Shown here: positions 15,673 through 25,063 of the stretch, piece after piece
Layout: each line of letters begins with the position of its first letter
Position numbering within the stretch: position 1 is the stretch's first letter
Source of the DNA: Hymenobacter psychrophilus
GTDB lineage: Bacteria > Bacteroidota > Bacteroidia > Cytophagales > Hymenobacteraceae
Length of the DNA: 64,000 nt
Reading direction: 5' to 3'
Assembly (NCBI RefSeq): GCF_900107135.1
Contig: NZ_FNOV01000011.1
Span: forward strand, 122,093-186,092
The notes under the pieces: model-generated
What the model was told of the DNA's origin: nothing
The model's database searches: none
Seen by the model: the letters and a program-made list of their open reading frames with translations, nothing else
Translations under genes and position numbers: made by a program

Positions 15673-18102
15673 ATGACTTCTACTTTACGTAAAATACTGG
15701 CGTTAATAGGTCTGTGGCTCCTGGTTGGCCAGCCGGCCCGGGCCCAGACCGATACGACCGTGTACAACCTCACTATTCGGCAGGGGCCGGTGAGCAAGGC
15801 GGGCAAAACCGTGGTGGGCATGACTGTAAACGGCGGTATTCCCGGCCCCAGCATCCGCTTTAAGGAGGGCGGTTACGCCGTGATTTACGTGAAGAATGAG
15901 ATGGACGTGGAAACGTCGGTGCACTGGCACGGGCTGCTGCTGCCCAACTTCTACGACGGTGTGCCCTACCTGACTACGCCCCCCATCAGGCCGGGCCAGA
16001 CGCAGAAATACGCGTTTCCGCTCAAGCAATCGGGCACCTATTGGTACCACTCGCACACCATGCTGCAGGAGCAGAGCGGCGTGTATGGCGCCATTGTTAT
16101 CGAGCCCCAAAAGGAGCGCCTGCCCTACGATAAGGACCTGGTGCTGGTGCTCTCGGACTGGACCAACCAGAAGCCTGAAAACGTGCTGCGCTTCCTCAAG
16201 CGGGGCACCGAGTGGTACAACATCCGCAAGGGTACGGCCACGCCACTCAACCGCGTGGTGGCCCGCGGGGCCTTCGGGGCGCAGCTCAACTTCTGGAAGC
16301 AGCGCATGGAAGGCTTCGATATTGCCGATATCTACTACGACGCTTTCCTGGTGAACGGGCAGGCGGTGCAGCGCTACCCCGATTTCAAGGCCGGCGAGCG
16401 GGTCCGGCTGCGCATCATCAACGGCTCGGCTTCCTCCCAGTTCTGGATGACGTTCGGGGGGGAGAATCCGCTGCTGGTGGCCGCCGACGGCCAGGACGTA
16501 GTGCCGGTGAAGCACAACAAAACCTTTATTGCGGTAGCCGAAACCTACGATTTCCTGGTGACCGTGCCGGCCAACGGGCAGCTGGAATTCCGGGCCATGG
16601 CCCAGGACGGCTCCGGCACCACCTCGGCCTACCTGGGCACGGGCCCGGTACTGGCCGCCCCGGTGCTGCCCCGGCCCGACAAAATCGGGCTCATGCAGCA
16701 AATGGCCAGAATGGACATGCGCATGGGCGCCCCCGCCCTTAAGTTCCGCCCCAACCACGTCGATCCTCAGCAGATGAAAGCCAACTGGGGTATGCCGATG
16801 GAGAAGCAGGGAAAAGACGGCAAAATGAGCGGTAGGCAGATGGGGGCCAGCAACACGATGGACGGCACAAAGATGAACGGCCAGCCCGCGCAGCCCAAGC
16901 CCGATATGGCCGGTATGCAGTTGAAGGATACCAAGAGGGTGGAGGGGATGAAAATGCCCGCCGATACGGCCCACGCCGGGCACAGAACGCCCATGAACGG
17001 CATGCAGATGGCCGACGGTAAGTCGATGGCTGGCATGGACACGGGCGGCATGGATATGTTTTCGGAGTACGGTTACGATTACCTGCGCGCTCCGCAGAAA
17101 ACGGCCTACGCCGACAGTCTGCCCGTGCGCGAAATCCTGCTCAACCTCACCGGCAACATGCAGCGCTACATCTGGAGCATGAACGGCGTGCCGTTGTCGT
17201 CGGCCGATAAAATCCCGATTCGCAGCAACCAGGTTACGCGCATCACCTACAACAACCTGACGATGATGCACCACCCCATGCACCTGCACGGGCATTTCTT
17301 TCGCGTCATCAACGAAAACGGCGCGTACTCCCCCCTCAAGCACACCGTGAACGTGCCGCCCATGCAGCAGGTCACGATTGAGGTACTGGGCAACGAGTAC
17401 GGCGACTGGTTTCTGCACTGCCACATCCTGTACCACATGATGGGCGGTATGGCCCGCATTGTGAGCTACGACACCCCGCGCGACCCACGCCTGAAAGGCT
17501 ATCCGGTGAGCAATCTGCTGGCCGAAACCAACCGCTACTACACCTGGGGCCGGCTCGGCGTGGCCTCGCATATGAGCAGCCTGAACCTGGTATCGTCCGA
17601 CATCCGCAACCAGTTCAACCTGAGCGTGGAGTACGGCTGGAACCGCAACATGGAAACCGAGGCCACCTACGAGCGTTACCTCTACGACTACCTGCGCGTG
17701 TTTGGGGGCGTGAACGTGGAGAACACGCGCCGCCGGGCCGCACCGGCGCCCAACGAGCAGGGCCCCGGCAGAATGAGGACCGAAACCTCTACTACGGCCG
17801 TTGCCGGCCTGCGCTTCCTCACGCCCTACCTGTTCAACCTCGACGCCCGCATAGATAATAAGCTGCGCCCCCGCCTGAGCCTGGGCCGCCAGGTCATGAT
17901 TTTCCCGCGCCTGCTGGCGTTTGGCTACTATGAGTACCAAGCTGATTTTGGCTGGGTAAACAAGCTGGAAAACAACCGCAGCTTTACCAGGGAAGTGGTT
18001 TGGAACACTGGGCTGGAGTATATGCTCTCCCGCAACTTCTCGCTTATGGGCAGCTACGACAACCGCTTCGGCGGTGGCGGCGGCCTGTCGGTGCGTTTTT
18101 AG
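15673..18102 (+). CDS. Periplasmic multicopper oxidase with C-terminal CopB-like barrel
   Basis: An 809-residue exported protein. Start at 15673 gives a signal peptide (KILALIGLWLLVGQPARAQ). Three cupredoxin domains follow with the four copper motifs HWHGLLLPNFYDG (about 84), YWYHSHTMLQEQSG (about 123), HHPMHLHGHFF (about 533) and HCHILYHMMGGM (about 581). Residues about 350-460 are a Met-rich insert (MAGMQ, MNGMQMA, MAGMDTGGMDM), as in CopA/PcoA Cu(I) oxidases. From about residue 615 the sequence no longer belongs to the oxidase but resembles CopB/PcoB outer-membrane beta strands (EYGWNRNMETEATYERYLYD; LRPRLSLGRQVMIF; NTGLEYMLSRNFS), ending in a barrel-like VRF. PcoA- and PcoB-like parts therefore appear fused. 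Confidence 0.9.
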   Translation: MTSTLRKILALIGLWLLVGQPARAQTDTTVYNLTIRQGPVSKAGKTVVGMTVNGGIPGPSIRFKEGGYAVIYVKNEMDVETSVHWHGLLLPNFYDGVPYLTTPPIRPGQTQKYAFPLKQSGTYWYHSHTMLQEQSGVYGAIVIEPQKERLPYDKDLVLVLSDWTNQKPENVLRFLKRGTEWYNIRKGTATPLNRVVARGAFGAQLNFWKQRMEGFDIADIYYDAFLVNGQAVQRYPDFKAGERVRLRIINGSASSQFWMTFGGENPLLVAADGQDVVPVKHNKTFIAVAETYDFLVTVPANGQLEFRAMAQDGSGTTSAYLGTGPVLAAPVLPRPDKIGLMQQMARMDMRMGAPALKFRPNHVDPQQMKANWGMPMEKQGKDGKMSGRQMGASNTMDGTKMNGQPAQPKPDMAGMQLKDTKRVEGMKMPADTAHAGHRTPMNGMQMADGKSMAGMDTGGMDMFSEYGYDYLRAPQKTAYADSLPVREILLNLTGNMQRYIWSMNGVPLSSADKIPIRSNQVTRITYNNLTMMHHPMHLHGHFFRVINENGAYSPLKHTVNVPPMQQVTIEVLGNEYGDWFLHCHILYHMMGGMARIVSYDTPRDPRLKGYPVSNLLAETNRYYTWGRLGVASHMSSLNLVSSDIRNQFNLSVEYGWNRNMETEATYERYLYDYLRVFGGVNVENTRRRAAPAPNEQGPGRMRTETSTTAVAGLRFLTPYLFNLDARIDNKLRPRLSLGRQVMIFPRLLAFGYYEYQADFGWVNKLENNRSFTREVVWNTGLEYMLSRNFSLMGSYDNRFGGGGGLSVRF

Positions 18103-18153
18103 CGGTACTCCAAGTTGGTTTTTTTGTCGCTGATATTTGGTGTCCGAGGTGGA

Positions 18154-18223
18154 TTTTCAGTAAAAACAGCGGCCTGCCCAATAGCTTTTTCGCTATCAGG
18201 CAGGCCGCTGTTTTTACTGAAAA
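18154..18223. terminator. Strong bidirectional terminator
   Basis: A 25-bp perfect inverted repeat (arms 18154-18178 and 18199-18223) with a smaller inner stem ATAGC/GCTAT. It lies between the convergent oxidase gene and the gene at 18254-18532 and has A/T runs on both sides, so it can stop transcripts from both strands. Confidence 0.9.
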
Positions 18224-18253
18224 CCTGCTGCTTATATGGCAGGCCCAGCGGAA

Positions 18254-18532
18254 TTAATTATGGTCACCGGCATTGGAGCCGATGATACCGGGCTCATTCA
18301 CACCCCGGATAAAGCCCTGGCTGTCGCGCGGCACCATGGCTTCGTCTACGTTTTGCTGCTGCTCCTCCGTCATGTACTCGTTGGTAACGGAGCTGGTATC
18401 ATCGTTGTTTTTTGCGGCAACGGCCGCTTCGGCCTGGGCGTGGTGCAGCGTGAAAAGCGGGTCACCTTCCTTTGGCACGGCTATTTTATTGGGCTCGTTG
18501 TTCTGCTTGTCTTTATTGGGAGTATCGCTCAT
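18254..18532 (-). CDS. Small hydrophilic hypothetical protein
   Basis: A 92-residue, highly charged and Asn/Gln-rich protein (MSDTPNKDKQNNEPNKIAV start; EYMTEEQQQNVDEAMVP centre). Start placed at 18532; the upstream extension is hydrophobic and unlike the rest. It is low in hydrophobics and probably disordered. No family recognised. It converges on the copper oxidase gene and shares its terminator hairpin. Confidence 0.6.
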   Translation of the reverse strand: MSDTPNKDKQNNEPNKIAVPKEGDPLFTLHHAQAEAAVAAKNNDDTSSVTNEYMTEEQQQNVDEAMVPRDSQGFIRGVNEPGIIGSNAGDHN

Positions 18533-18854
18533 AAGTATCAGCAGGCCGACCGGGATGTAAACGGCCACCTGCCATACTTTACTACGGCATGAGGGGAGTG
18601 CAGGTTAGGAACCGATGCTAAAGCCGGCGCATAAAGTGCGACCAGGAAACTGCCTTAAGCAAGCGCGCGGGGCTTTTGGGTACTTGCGGCAAGCAGACGT
18701 GCCGCCCGCCGTTGGCTGCAGTTAGCGCCCGGTTGAGGCGTTCGAACGGCCGGTGGGTGCGCACCGGATAGGTCATGCCAAGTTGAAAGTCAGGCAGTTG
18801 ACGAGGCGGTTAAACTTCCCTGGCAATAAAACGAAAAGCACGTACCGCAGCAGG
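18533..18854. other. Intergenic region
   Basis: Between two minus-strand genes. No gene or hairpin of note; it should hold the promoter of the 92-residue protein and the tail region of the AsmA-like gene. Confidence 0.5.
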
Positions 18855-21581
18855 CTATTGGGGGAGCGGGGCTTCGTCTTGACTCTCGCTGAGCTTTTGC
18901 GCCAGTTTCTGGGGAACACCCACATTGTTGAACAGGCCGCTCACCATGCCCTGGCGCCATAGCGTGAACACAGAAAAGCGCGGCTCGCGGGTAGAGCTCA
19001 TGTCGCCGGTCTGGAGCTTTCCCCGTTTCCGGGGGTTCTGGTCGCGCACAACCACAAAGTTCGCCAGCTTGGATTTAACGCGGGTGAGCAGCGACTTTTC
19101 AATTTCAGCTTCTTCTTTATCAAACCTGAGCAGCGTCATCTGCAGGCCCGAGTATTCGGTCCAGGTCGTGCCGCCCACGCGTTGGCGGTCCGCGTGCAGG
19201 TCGAAACGCAGGCGGCGCACGTTGCCGCGCTTGAACTTGACCAGCCGGGTGGGCACCGTCATGGCATTGAGCATGGCGAACGGGCCGGGGCCAAACGCGC
19301 CCCATACCCGATGGCGGCCCAGGGGGTCGAGCAGGTACATGGAAACCTGCGCGTCGAGCCGGCAGCGGTTTTGGAGGTAAGTCGTGGCTTTGCCGGTGAG
19401 CGGGGTGGCGGCAGTCTGGCGCCTGGGGTCGTTGCTCAGGTTGTAAAAGCGGCCATCGAAGCGGTTGATGCTCATCGTTCCGATGATGGGCGTGAGCGGG
19501 CTGCGGTAGCTCGAATACAGGTTGCCATTCCTGATGTCCAGCTGCCGGACATCAACGAGCACGGGCAGTTTGCGCATCTCTTCGGGCGAAATCTTCGAGT
19601 AGTTTGGGTTGATCGGCCCGCGGCCGTCCGAGGCGATGCGCACAACCGGGCTCTGCAGCGTGATGCGGGCGATGCGGAAATCGGTGCGGCGCACCAGGGC
19701 GCTAAAGTCGAGGCCGCTGGCTGTTAGCGAGCGGAGCTTGATGGAAATAGCCGGTGCCTGATAGCCTTTGTGCCGGTTCATGCCCACCGGAGAGTAAGCA
19801 GGCGTGAGCGACAGGCCGGTGAAAACCAGGGTCCGGGCATCGGTATCGAGGCGCATGTTTTGGCTGGCGGCCCGGTAGTAGGGCGGGTCGAAGGGCGCCG
19901 TGACCAAGCCGGAGTTGGCCCGCCACGATCTGGCGTAGGCAATTCGGGCGGGCGTTTGGGCGGCCAGCGAGTCGATGCGGATCGAGGAGCCGATGAGGTT
20001 AAGACCGTAAATCTGTGGTGAATGGCGCAGGCCCCCAATCTGCAGGTCGGCGTTTTTCACTACCAACCGGTTCAGGTCGGAACGCCGCACCAACCCCGAC
20101 AGCAGCTTCCAGACCGGCGGCGGCGGCTGGGTGGGCGGGGTAAAGTTGAGCTTGGTATCGCGAATGGTTACGGTGCCGGCCTGAAAACGCCGCTGGTGCT
20201 GCAGCGCCGCCGCATCGAGGCCGGCAATGGCCAGGCTGGGCATAGTCAGCCCGACGCGTACCGCGCCGCGCTTACCCTGCCCAGGTGCCGGCGGCCGAAT
20301 CTGCACCGAACGCAGGGCCAACGTTCTGGCCTGCGTCGAGAGCCGTAAACTGGCCAGGCTCAGCGCATGAGCGGCCACGGTGGCCCGGCTCCGGCCCAGG
20401 GCCACGTCCCAGCTTTTGGCAAACAGTACCTGGCGGCCATCCGGGGCCGCGGCCGAATCGTACTGCAGGCGCGTACCGGCCAGCACTATTTCATTGATTT
20501 CCAACGCCTGCGCCTTTCCGGATATGCGCACAGCACCATTATCAACTTGCAGGTGCGCCAGATCCAGCCTGCGCAGGTAAGCCAGGGCGGGGGGCGGGGC
20601 AGTTGCGGATGCCTGATTCGGAAGCTGAGCCGTGAGCGTTGGGGTTTGCAGGCGCAACGAGTCGGCCCGGAAGTGGTGCCGGTGCCATACAGCCGCCGCA
20701 TCGAAGCCAGTCAGGCGTACGCGTTGCAGCGCCAGCTCAACTTGCGCCTGGTCTGCCTGGCGCGGCCCCTGGGGCTGAATGTGAAGCGAGTCGAGTTGTA
20801 GCAGCTTACCGGTAGTTGCAAGGCGGGCGCCGGCCAGGGCCAAATGGTGGCCCATCGCCTGGGCTTGGGCCTGCTGCAAGTGCAGGCTCCAGGCGGCGGC
20901 GTAGCCAAGACGCTGGGTATCGGTGGCCCCGGCCGGGCTGACAAGCAGTTGGTGCGCGCTGAGGTCGGCCCGCTTAAAGCGGGCGGCCAGCTCCTTGCCA
21001 GGCAGGTAAGTACCCCGCGTATGCCGCAGCCCCAGATACTCAATCGCAAAGCCTTCGAGGCGGAGTGGCAACCGCTCGTGCAACGGTTTATTGGCGTTTC
21101 TGCCAGGCCTCTTCGCCAGCGCCAGCACCTCAATATGGGCCGATTGGACTACAATGCTGTCGATGGGCACCACGCCTTTGCGCAGCAGGGCCAGCAGCCC
21201 GATACCAGTGACGTTGAGCTGGGCTACGTCGACGCGCACGCGGGGCAGCGTGTCGGCCAGCGTGGCAGCGGGGCGCAGGCGCAGGCGAGTGAGCCGGACC
21301 GCACGCTGCCATAGGTTGGTGCGCAGCTCGCCCACCTGCAGCCGATACTGGCCGTGGGTTTGGGCCGTTACCTGCTGTTCCAGCTTTTTGTGCAGCCAGG
21401 GGTCGAGGTAATGCGGGGCCATGAACACCAATGCCACCAGCAGAGCCAGCATAGCCAGCAACAACCAGCGGCCCCAATGGCGGGACGGCGGCGCTGGCTT
21501 TCCCCGGGGAATGGCAGGGTTAGCGGAAGAACTGGCAGTTTCAAGTGTTTCGGGCACGGGAATATTCAGCAATGCTGGCAT
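18855..21581 (-). CDS. Large AsmA/DUF748-like inner-membrane-anchored protein
   Basis: A protein of about 908 residues. After a Pro/Ser-rich cytosolic N-terminus, one membrane helix (WLLLAMLALLVALVFMA, about residues 37-53) is followed by a long periplasmic region of repeated beta-rich units with phrases such as LRLRPAATLADTLPRVRVDV, VDSIVVQSAHIEVL, ITLQSPVVRIASDG and DVRQLDIRNGNLY. This is the pattern of AsmA-like/DUF748 proteins of the bridge-like lipid-transfer type, which span the envelope. Start at 21581 (MPALLNIPVPETLET) or 21602 cannot be separated. Role in lipid or outer-membrane homeostasis is inferred from the family. Confidence 0.75.
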   Translation of the reverse strand: MPALLNIPVPETLETASSSANPAIPRGKPAPPSRHWGRWLLLAMLALLVALVFMAPHYLDPWLHKKLEQQVTAQTHGQYRLQVGELRTNLWQRAVRLTRLRLRPAATLADTLPRVRVDVAQLNVTGIGLLALLRKGVVPIDSIVVQSAHIEVLALAKRPGRNANKPLHERLPLRLEGFAIEYLGLRHTRGTYLPGKELAARFKRADLSAHQLLVSPAGATDTQRLGYAAAWSLHLQQAQAQAMGHHLALAGARLATTGKLLQLDSLHIQPQGPRQADQAQVELALQRVRLTGFDAAAVWHRHHFRADSLRLQTPTLTAQLPNQASATAPPPALAYLRRLDLAHLQVDNGAVRISGKAQALEINEIVLAGTRLQYDSAAAPDGRQVLFAKSWDVALGRSRATVAAHALSLASLRLSTQARTLALRSVQIRPPAPGQGKRGAVRVGLTMPSLAIAGLDAAALQHQRRFQAGTVTIRDTKLNFTPPTQPPPPVWKLLSGLVRRSDLNRLVVKNADLQIGGLRHSPQIYGLNLIGSSIRIDSLAAQTPARIAYARSWRANSGLVTAPFDPPYYRAASQNMRLDTDARTLVFTGLSLTPAYSPVGMNRHKGYQAPAISIKLRSLTASGLDFSALVRRTDFRIARITLQSPVVRIASDGRGPINPNYSKISPEEMRKLPVLVDVRQLDIRNGNLYSSYRSPLTPIIGTMSINRFDGRFYNLSNDPRRQTAATPLTGKATTYLQNRCRLDAQVSMYLLDPLGRHRVWGAFGPGPFAMLNAMTVPTRLVKFKRGNVRRLRFDLHADRQRVGGTTWTEYSGLQMTLLRFDKEEAEIEKSLLTRVKSKLANFVVVRDQNPRKRGKLQTGDMSSTREPRFSVFTLWRQGMVSGLFNNVGVPQKLAQKLSESQDEAPLPQ

Positions 21582-21602
21582 AACGGCAAAAGGACCAACC
21601 AA

Positions 21603-21978
21603 GGTTATGCGGCGCTTGTTTACGTGGCGGAAAACGCCCGGGCAGGCAGTGCGCAGCCTTCAACCCGATGCCAGACAGGTGGGAGGGCCAGTTGACTACT
21701 GATAGACGAGCGCATAAATAATGAACCAGTTGCCTGCTATCGGGTTAGTATACAACTCGGGCACTTTACAACAGTACACTGAAAGCCGCGCGCGCTATCC
21801 AGCCCTGGGGGAGTAGGGCAGGAGGCCTCTTGCGAGCAACTTCAATCTTATCCCGCACATACTGCGTACACGCACTCTTTCAGGGCGGCTATGTTTGCCG
21901 CACGACGGGTAAGTGCAAGCACCCGGCAGTTTATCCAAGTCCAAAAAATTCAGGCAAAACTACCCTACCATAGATCAT
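21603..21978. other. Divergent promoter region of the AsmA-like gene and katG
   Basis: No gene recognised. The open frame of katG extends back to 21913 but without family support. Confidence 0.5.
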
Positions 21979-24285
21979 ATGAAAGACATGCACGACAAGG
22001 GCAACGACAAGACCAACACCGACACGTTCGAAATGACCGGCAAATGCCCCTTCGGTGGCGACCGGATTGGCGGTGCGGTAGGTACGCCGCCCGCTCTCTC
22101 CGATTGGTATCCCAACCGGCTGAAAGTGGAGCAGCTGCACCAAAACGGCCCGAGCGCTAATCCGCTGGGCGAAGATTTCAACTATGCCGAAGCGTTCAAT
22201 GCCCTCGATCTGGAGGCGCTGAAGCAGGAAATCAAGACCTTTCTGACCACTTCGGTGGCGTGGTGGCCTTCCGACTACAACAACTATGGCCCGCAGATGA
22301 TCCGGATGTCCTGGCACTCGGCCGGTACCTACCGCATTGCCGACGGCCGCGGGGGTGCCGGCGAGGCGCTGCAGCGCTTTGCCCCCATCGACAGCTGGTG
22401 GGACAACGGCAACACCGACAAGTCGCGCCGGCTCATCTGGCCCATCAAGCAGAAGTATGGCAGCTCCCTTTCCTGGGCCGACCTTATTGTGCTGACCGGC
22501 AACTGCGCCCTGGAAATTATGGGCTTCCCCACCTATGGTTTTGCCGGTGGCCGCCACGATGCCTGGGAAGTGGACAACAGCACGTACTGGGGGCCCGAGG
22601 TGGTGCACGACCTCCAGAAAGCGGACTCGCCCGATAGCATGGTGAACCGTGATAAGCGGTGGCGCGGCCAAAACGGTGATGCGGACTACGACCTCGAAAA
22701 CCCGCTGGCGGCCTCACACCAGGCCCTTATTTATGTGAACCCCGAAGGCCCCTACGCCAACGGCGACCCGATGGGCTCGGCGCGCGACATTCGCGTGACC
22801 TTCACCCGCATGGCCATGAACAACGAGGAAACCGTGGCCCTGATTGCCGGCGGCCACGCCTTCGGTAAGAGCCACGGCATGGTGCCGGCAGCCGAAATTG
22901 GCATGCCGCCCGAAATTGCGCCCATGGAAGCTATGGGCTTTGGCTGGCACAACCCCAGAGGCAAAGGCAACGCCGAGGACACCATGACCAACGGCATTGA
23001 GGGCAGCTGGACACCCAACCCCACCCAGTGGGACAACGACTACCTGACCAACCTGTTCAAATTTGAATGGGAGCAGACCAAGAGCCCGGCCGGCGCGCTG
23101 CAATGGACCCCGACCGACCCGAACGCCCCCAAGACGCCCGACGCCCACATCGAAGGCCAGATGAACGCGCTGATGATGATGACCACCGATATTGCCCTGA
23201 AGGTAGACCCCGAATACCGCAAGGTCTGCGAGAAGTTTCTGGGTGATTTCGATGCCTTCACTCAGGCCTTTTCCAAGGCCTGGTACAAGCTAACCCACCG
23301 CGACATGGGCCCCCGGGAGCGGTACCTCGGCCCCGAGAAGGTAAATGAAAACGATTTGCTCTGGCAGGATCCCATCCCGCTGGCCGACTATAAAATGATT
23401 GACGCGGCCGATATCACGGCCCTCAAGGAGTCTATTATGGCAACCGACATGTCGGTTTCTGACTTGGTGTACACCGCCTTTTCGGCGGCCGTTACGCACC
23501 GCAGCAGCGACAAGCGCGGCGGCGCCAACGGGGGCCGCCTCGCGCTGGCCCCGCAGAAGGACTGGGCGATTAACCGCCGTACGGTGCCAGTGGTTGCCGC
23601 CCTGCGCTCGGTGATGGACAAATTCAACGACGAGCAAAAAGCAGACAAAAAGGTGTCGCTGGCCGACCTGATTGTGCTGGGCGGTTGCGCCGCGCTCGAA
23701 AAGGCCGCGGCTGATGCGGGCTTCACCACGGCCGTTCCGTTTACGCCGGGCCGCCGCGATACGACCCAGGAGCTGACCGACATTGAGATGTTTACGTGGT
23801 TGAAGCCGGTGGCCGATGGGTTCCGCAACTACCTCGACAAGGATTTCGACACTATTGCGCAAGGCGCGGCGCCGGAGGATCTGTTCCTCGATAAGGCGCA
23901 GCTTCTCTCGCTTACCGCCCCGGAATGGGTGGCGCTTATGGGGGGGCTGAAAGCCATGAATGCCAACCACGATGGCTCCGCGCACGGCATTTTCACCGAC
24001 CGTGTGGGCGTGCTGACCAACGACTTTTTCACGGTGCTTACGAGCATGGACTTTGAGTGGAAGAAGACGGACGCGAAGGGCATGCGCTTCTCGCTCGACG
24101 ACCGCACGACGGGCAAGCAGCGCTTTACGGCAACGCGTTCAGACCTGATCTTCGGCTCCAACAGCCAGCTACGAGCAGTTGCGGAGGTGTACGCCGGCAG
24201 CGACGGCCACAAGCGCTTTGTGAAAGCCTTTGTGAAGGTGTGGGACAAGGTGATGATGCTCGACCGGTACGATGTGAAAGTCTGA
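21979..24285 (+). CDS. katG: Catalase-peroxidase
   Basis: A 768-residue cytosolic haem enzyme that breaks down hydrogen peroxide. The start at 21979 (MKDMHDKGNDK) is set by family length. The distal haem pocket is RMSWHSAGTYR (Arg109, Trp112, His113), with Ser replacing the usual Ala and Gly around Trp-His. The Tyr (YVNPEGP) and Met (RMAMNNEETVALIAGG) of the Met-Tyr-Trp crosslink are present, and the proximal His lies in GGHAFGKSHG. The C-terminal second peroxidase-like half (from about residue 430) is complete. A 19-bp terminator hairpin follows, so it is monocistronic. Probably part of the oxidative-stress defence; no regulator is adjacent. Confidence 0.97.
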   Translation: MKDMHDKGNDKTNTDTFEMTGKCPFGGDRIGGAVGTPPALSDWYPNRLKVEQLHQNGPSANPLGEDFNYAEAFNALDLEALKQEIKTFLTTSVAWWPSDYNNYGPQMIRMSWHSAGTYRIADGRGGAGEALQRFAPIDSWWDNGNTDKSRRLIWPIKQKYGSSLSWADLIVLTGNCALEIMGFPTYGFAGGRHDAWEVDNSTYWGPEVVHDLQKADSPDSMVNRDKRWRGQNGDADYDLENPLAASHQALIYVNPEGPYANGDPMGSARDIRVTFTRMAMNNEETVALIAGGHAFGKSHGMVPAAEIGMPPEIAPMEAMGFGWHNPRGKGNAEDTMTNGIEGSWTPNPTQWDNDYLTNLFKFEWEQTKSPAGALQWTPTDPNAPKTPDAHIEGQMNALMMMTTDIALKVDPEYRKVCEKFLGDFDAFTQAFSKAWYKLTHRDMGPRERYLGPEKVNENDLLWQDPIPLADYKMIDAADITALKESIMATDMSVSDLVYTAFSAAVTHRSSDKRGGANGGRLALAPQKDWAINRRTVPVVAALRSVMDKFNDEQKADKKVSLADLIVLGGCAALEKAAADAGFTTAVPFTPGRRDTTQELTDIEMFTWLKPVADGFRNYLDKDFDTIAQGAAPEDLFLDKAQLLSLTAPEWVALMGGLKAMNANHDGSAHGIFTDRVGVLTNDFFTVLTSMDFEWKKTDAKGMRFSLDDRTTGKQRFTATRSDLIFGSNSQLRAVAEVYAGSDGHKRFVKAFVKVWDKVMMLDRYDVKV

Positions 24286-25063
24286 GGCCGCTGCAGCGGA
24301 GCTCTGCCGTGCCGGCAGACCACGCTGCGCCAGCCAGGCTATATCAGCCCCTATTACCCGGCCTGCCGCCGGGTAATAGGGGCTGATGCTTTCGGGGAAG
24401 CCGAAGTTCGGGCCATGTGCGACGAACTGATTGTCTGGGCCCACCTCAACCACCGGGCACTGGAAGCCTGGGGCGTGCAGAAACGGGTACCCAACGACAT
24501 CTGACTCACGGAGGTAGCGGCCGATGCCCACCCCATGACCCAGGGCCGTAAGAAGTACCGGCGGCTGCTCCGGTGCTTTGCTCAGCAGCAGGTTTAGGTA
24601 GCTGCCTGATCAATGGCTCCAATAGGTATTTACAAGGCCCCGGCCGCGCTCTGAGCGGCTCAATAGAGTCTGAGTGCGTGGGGTGCTGTTCGTCCCAGAC
24701 GCAAGTTGGTGTTGATAAATGCGTCGTTGGTATAATAATGTTTTCGCGCTAATTCAAAACAAGTAGGTTTGGATCATATGGCGAGTAAGGTTGAGTAAAA
24801 TGCCTTCCTCCTTGCCTAAAGGCAGCTTTTTACTTCTTCCCGTCTGCGTTGCGCCTCCATCTCCTTTCGGTACCTGCTTTGGGCTGCTGAATCCATCTGC
24901 TCACTGCTTACCCTGATTATGGGCGCTCAACCTATTGCAGCAGGGCTTTAGCATCACTCGGTGGGACATAGCGCCAGGGCTGAACTCGGTAAAAAAGTAG
25001 TCCGAAACAACCCAGCAACAGCCTCCAATAGCTTCCTGCGCTCTTAGGAGCCGATGCCTTACG
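24286..25063. other. Intergenic region between katG and the TonB receptor
   Basis: Contains the katG terminator. On the minus strand around 24388-24600 there is a short frame (LGHGVGIGRYL, PVVEVGPDNQFVAHG) that looks more protein-like than chance, possibly a relic of a degraded gene, but I cannot name it. The remaining 450 bp up to the receptor hold no gene. Confidence 0.4.
24343..24387 (+). terminator. katG terminator
   Basis: Perfect 19-bp stem (24343-24361 with 24369-24387) around a 7-nt loop, 57 bp after the katG stop. Confidence 0.85.

Noticed and set aside
15703..17940. A 745-codon open frame antisense to the multicopper oxidase
   Set aside because: The oxidase frame has all copper motifs; the antisense frame is His/Gly/Val-rich low-grade sequence caused by GC-rich codon use.
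24750..24775. AAGTAGGTTTGG upstream of the TonB receptor as a fifth AATACCT-type promoter
   Set aside because: Only part of one half matches; the AATACCT arm and the spacing to a -7 element are missing.
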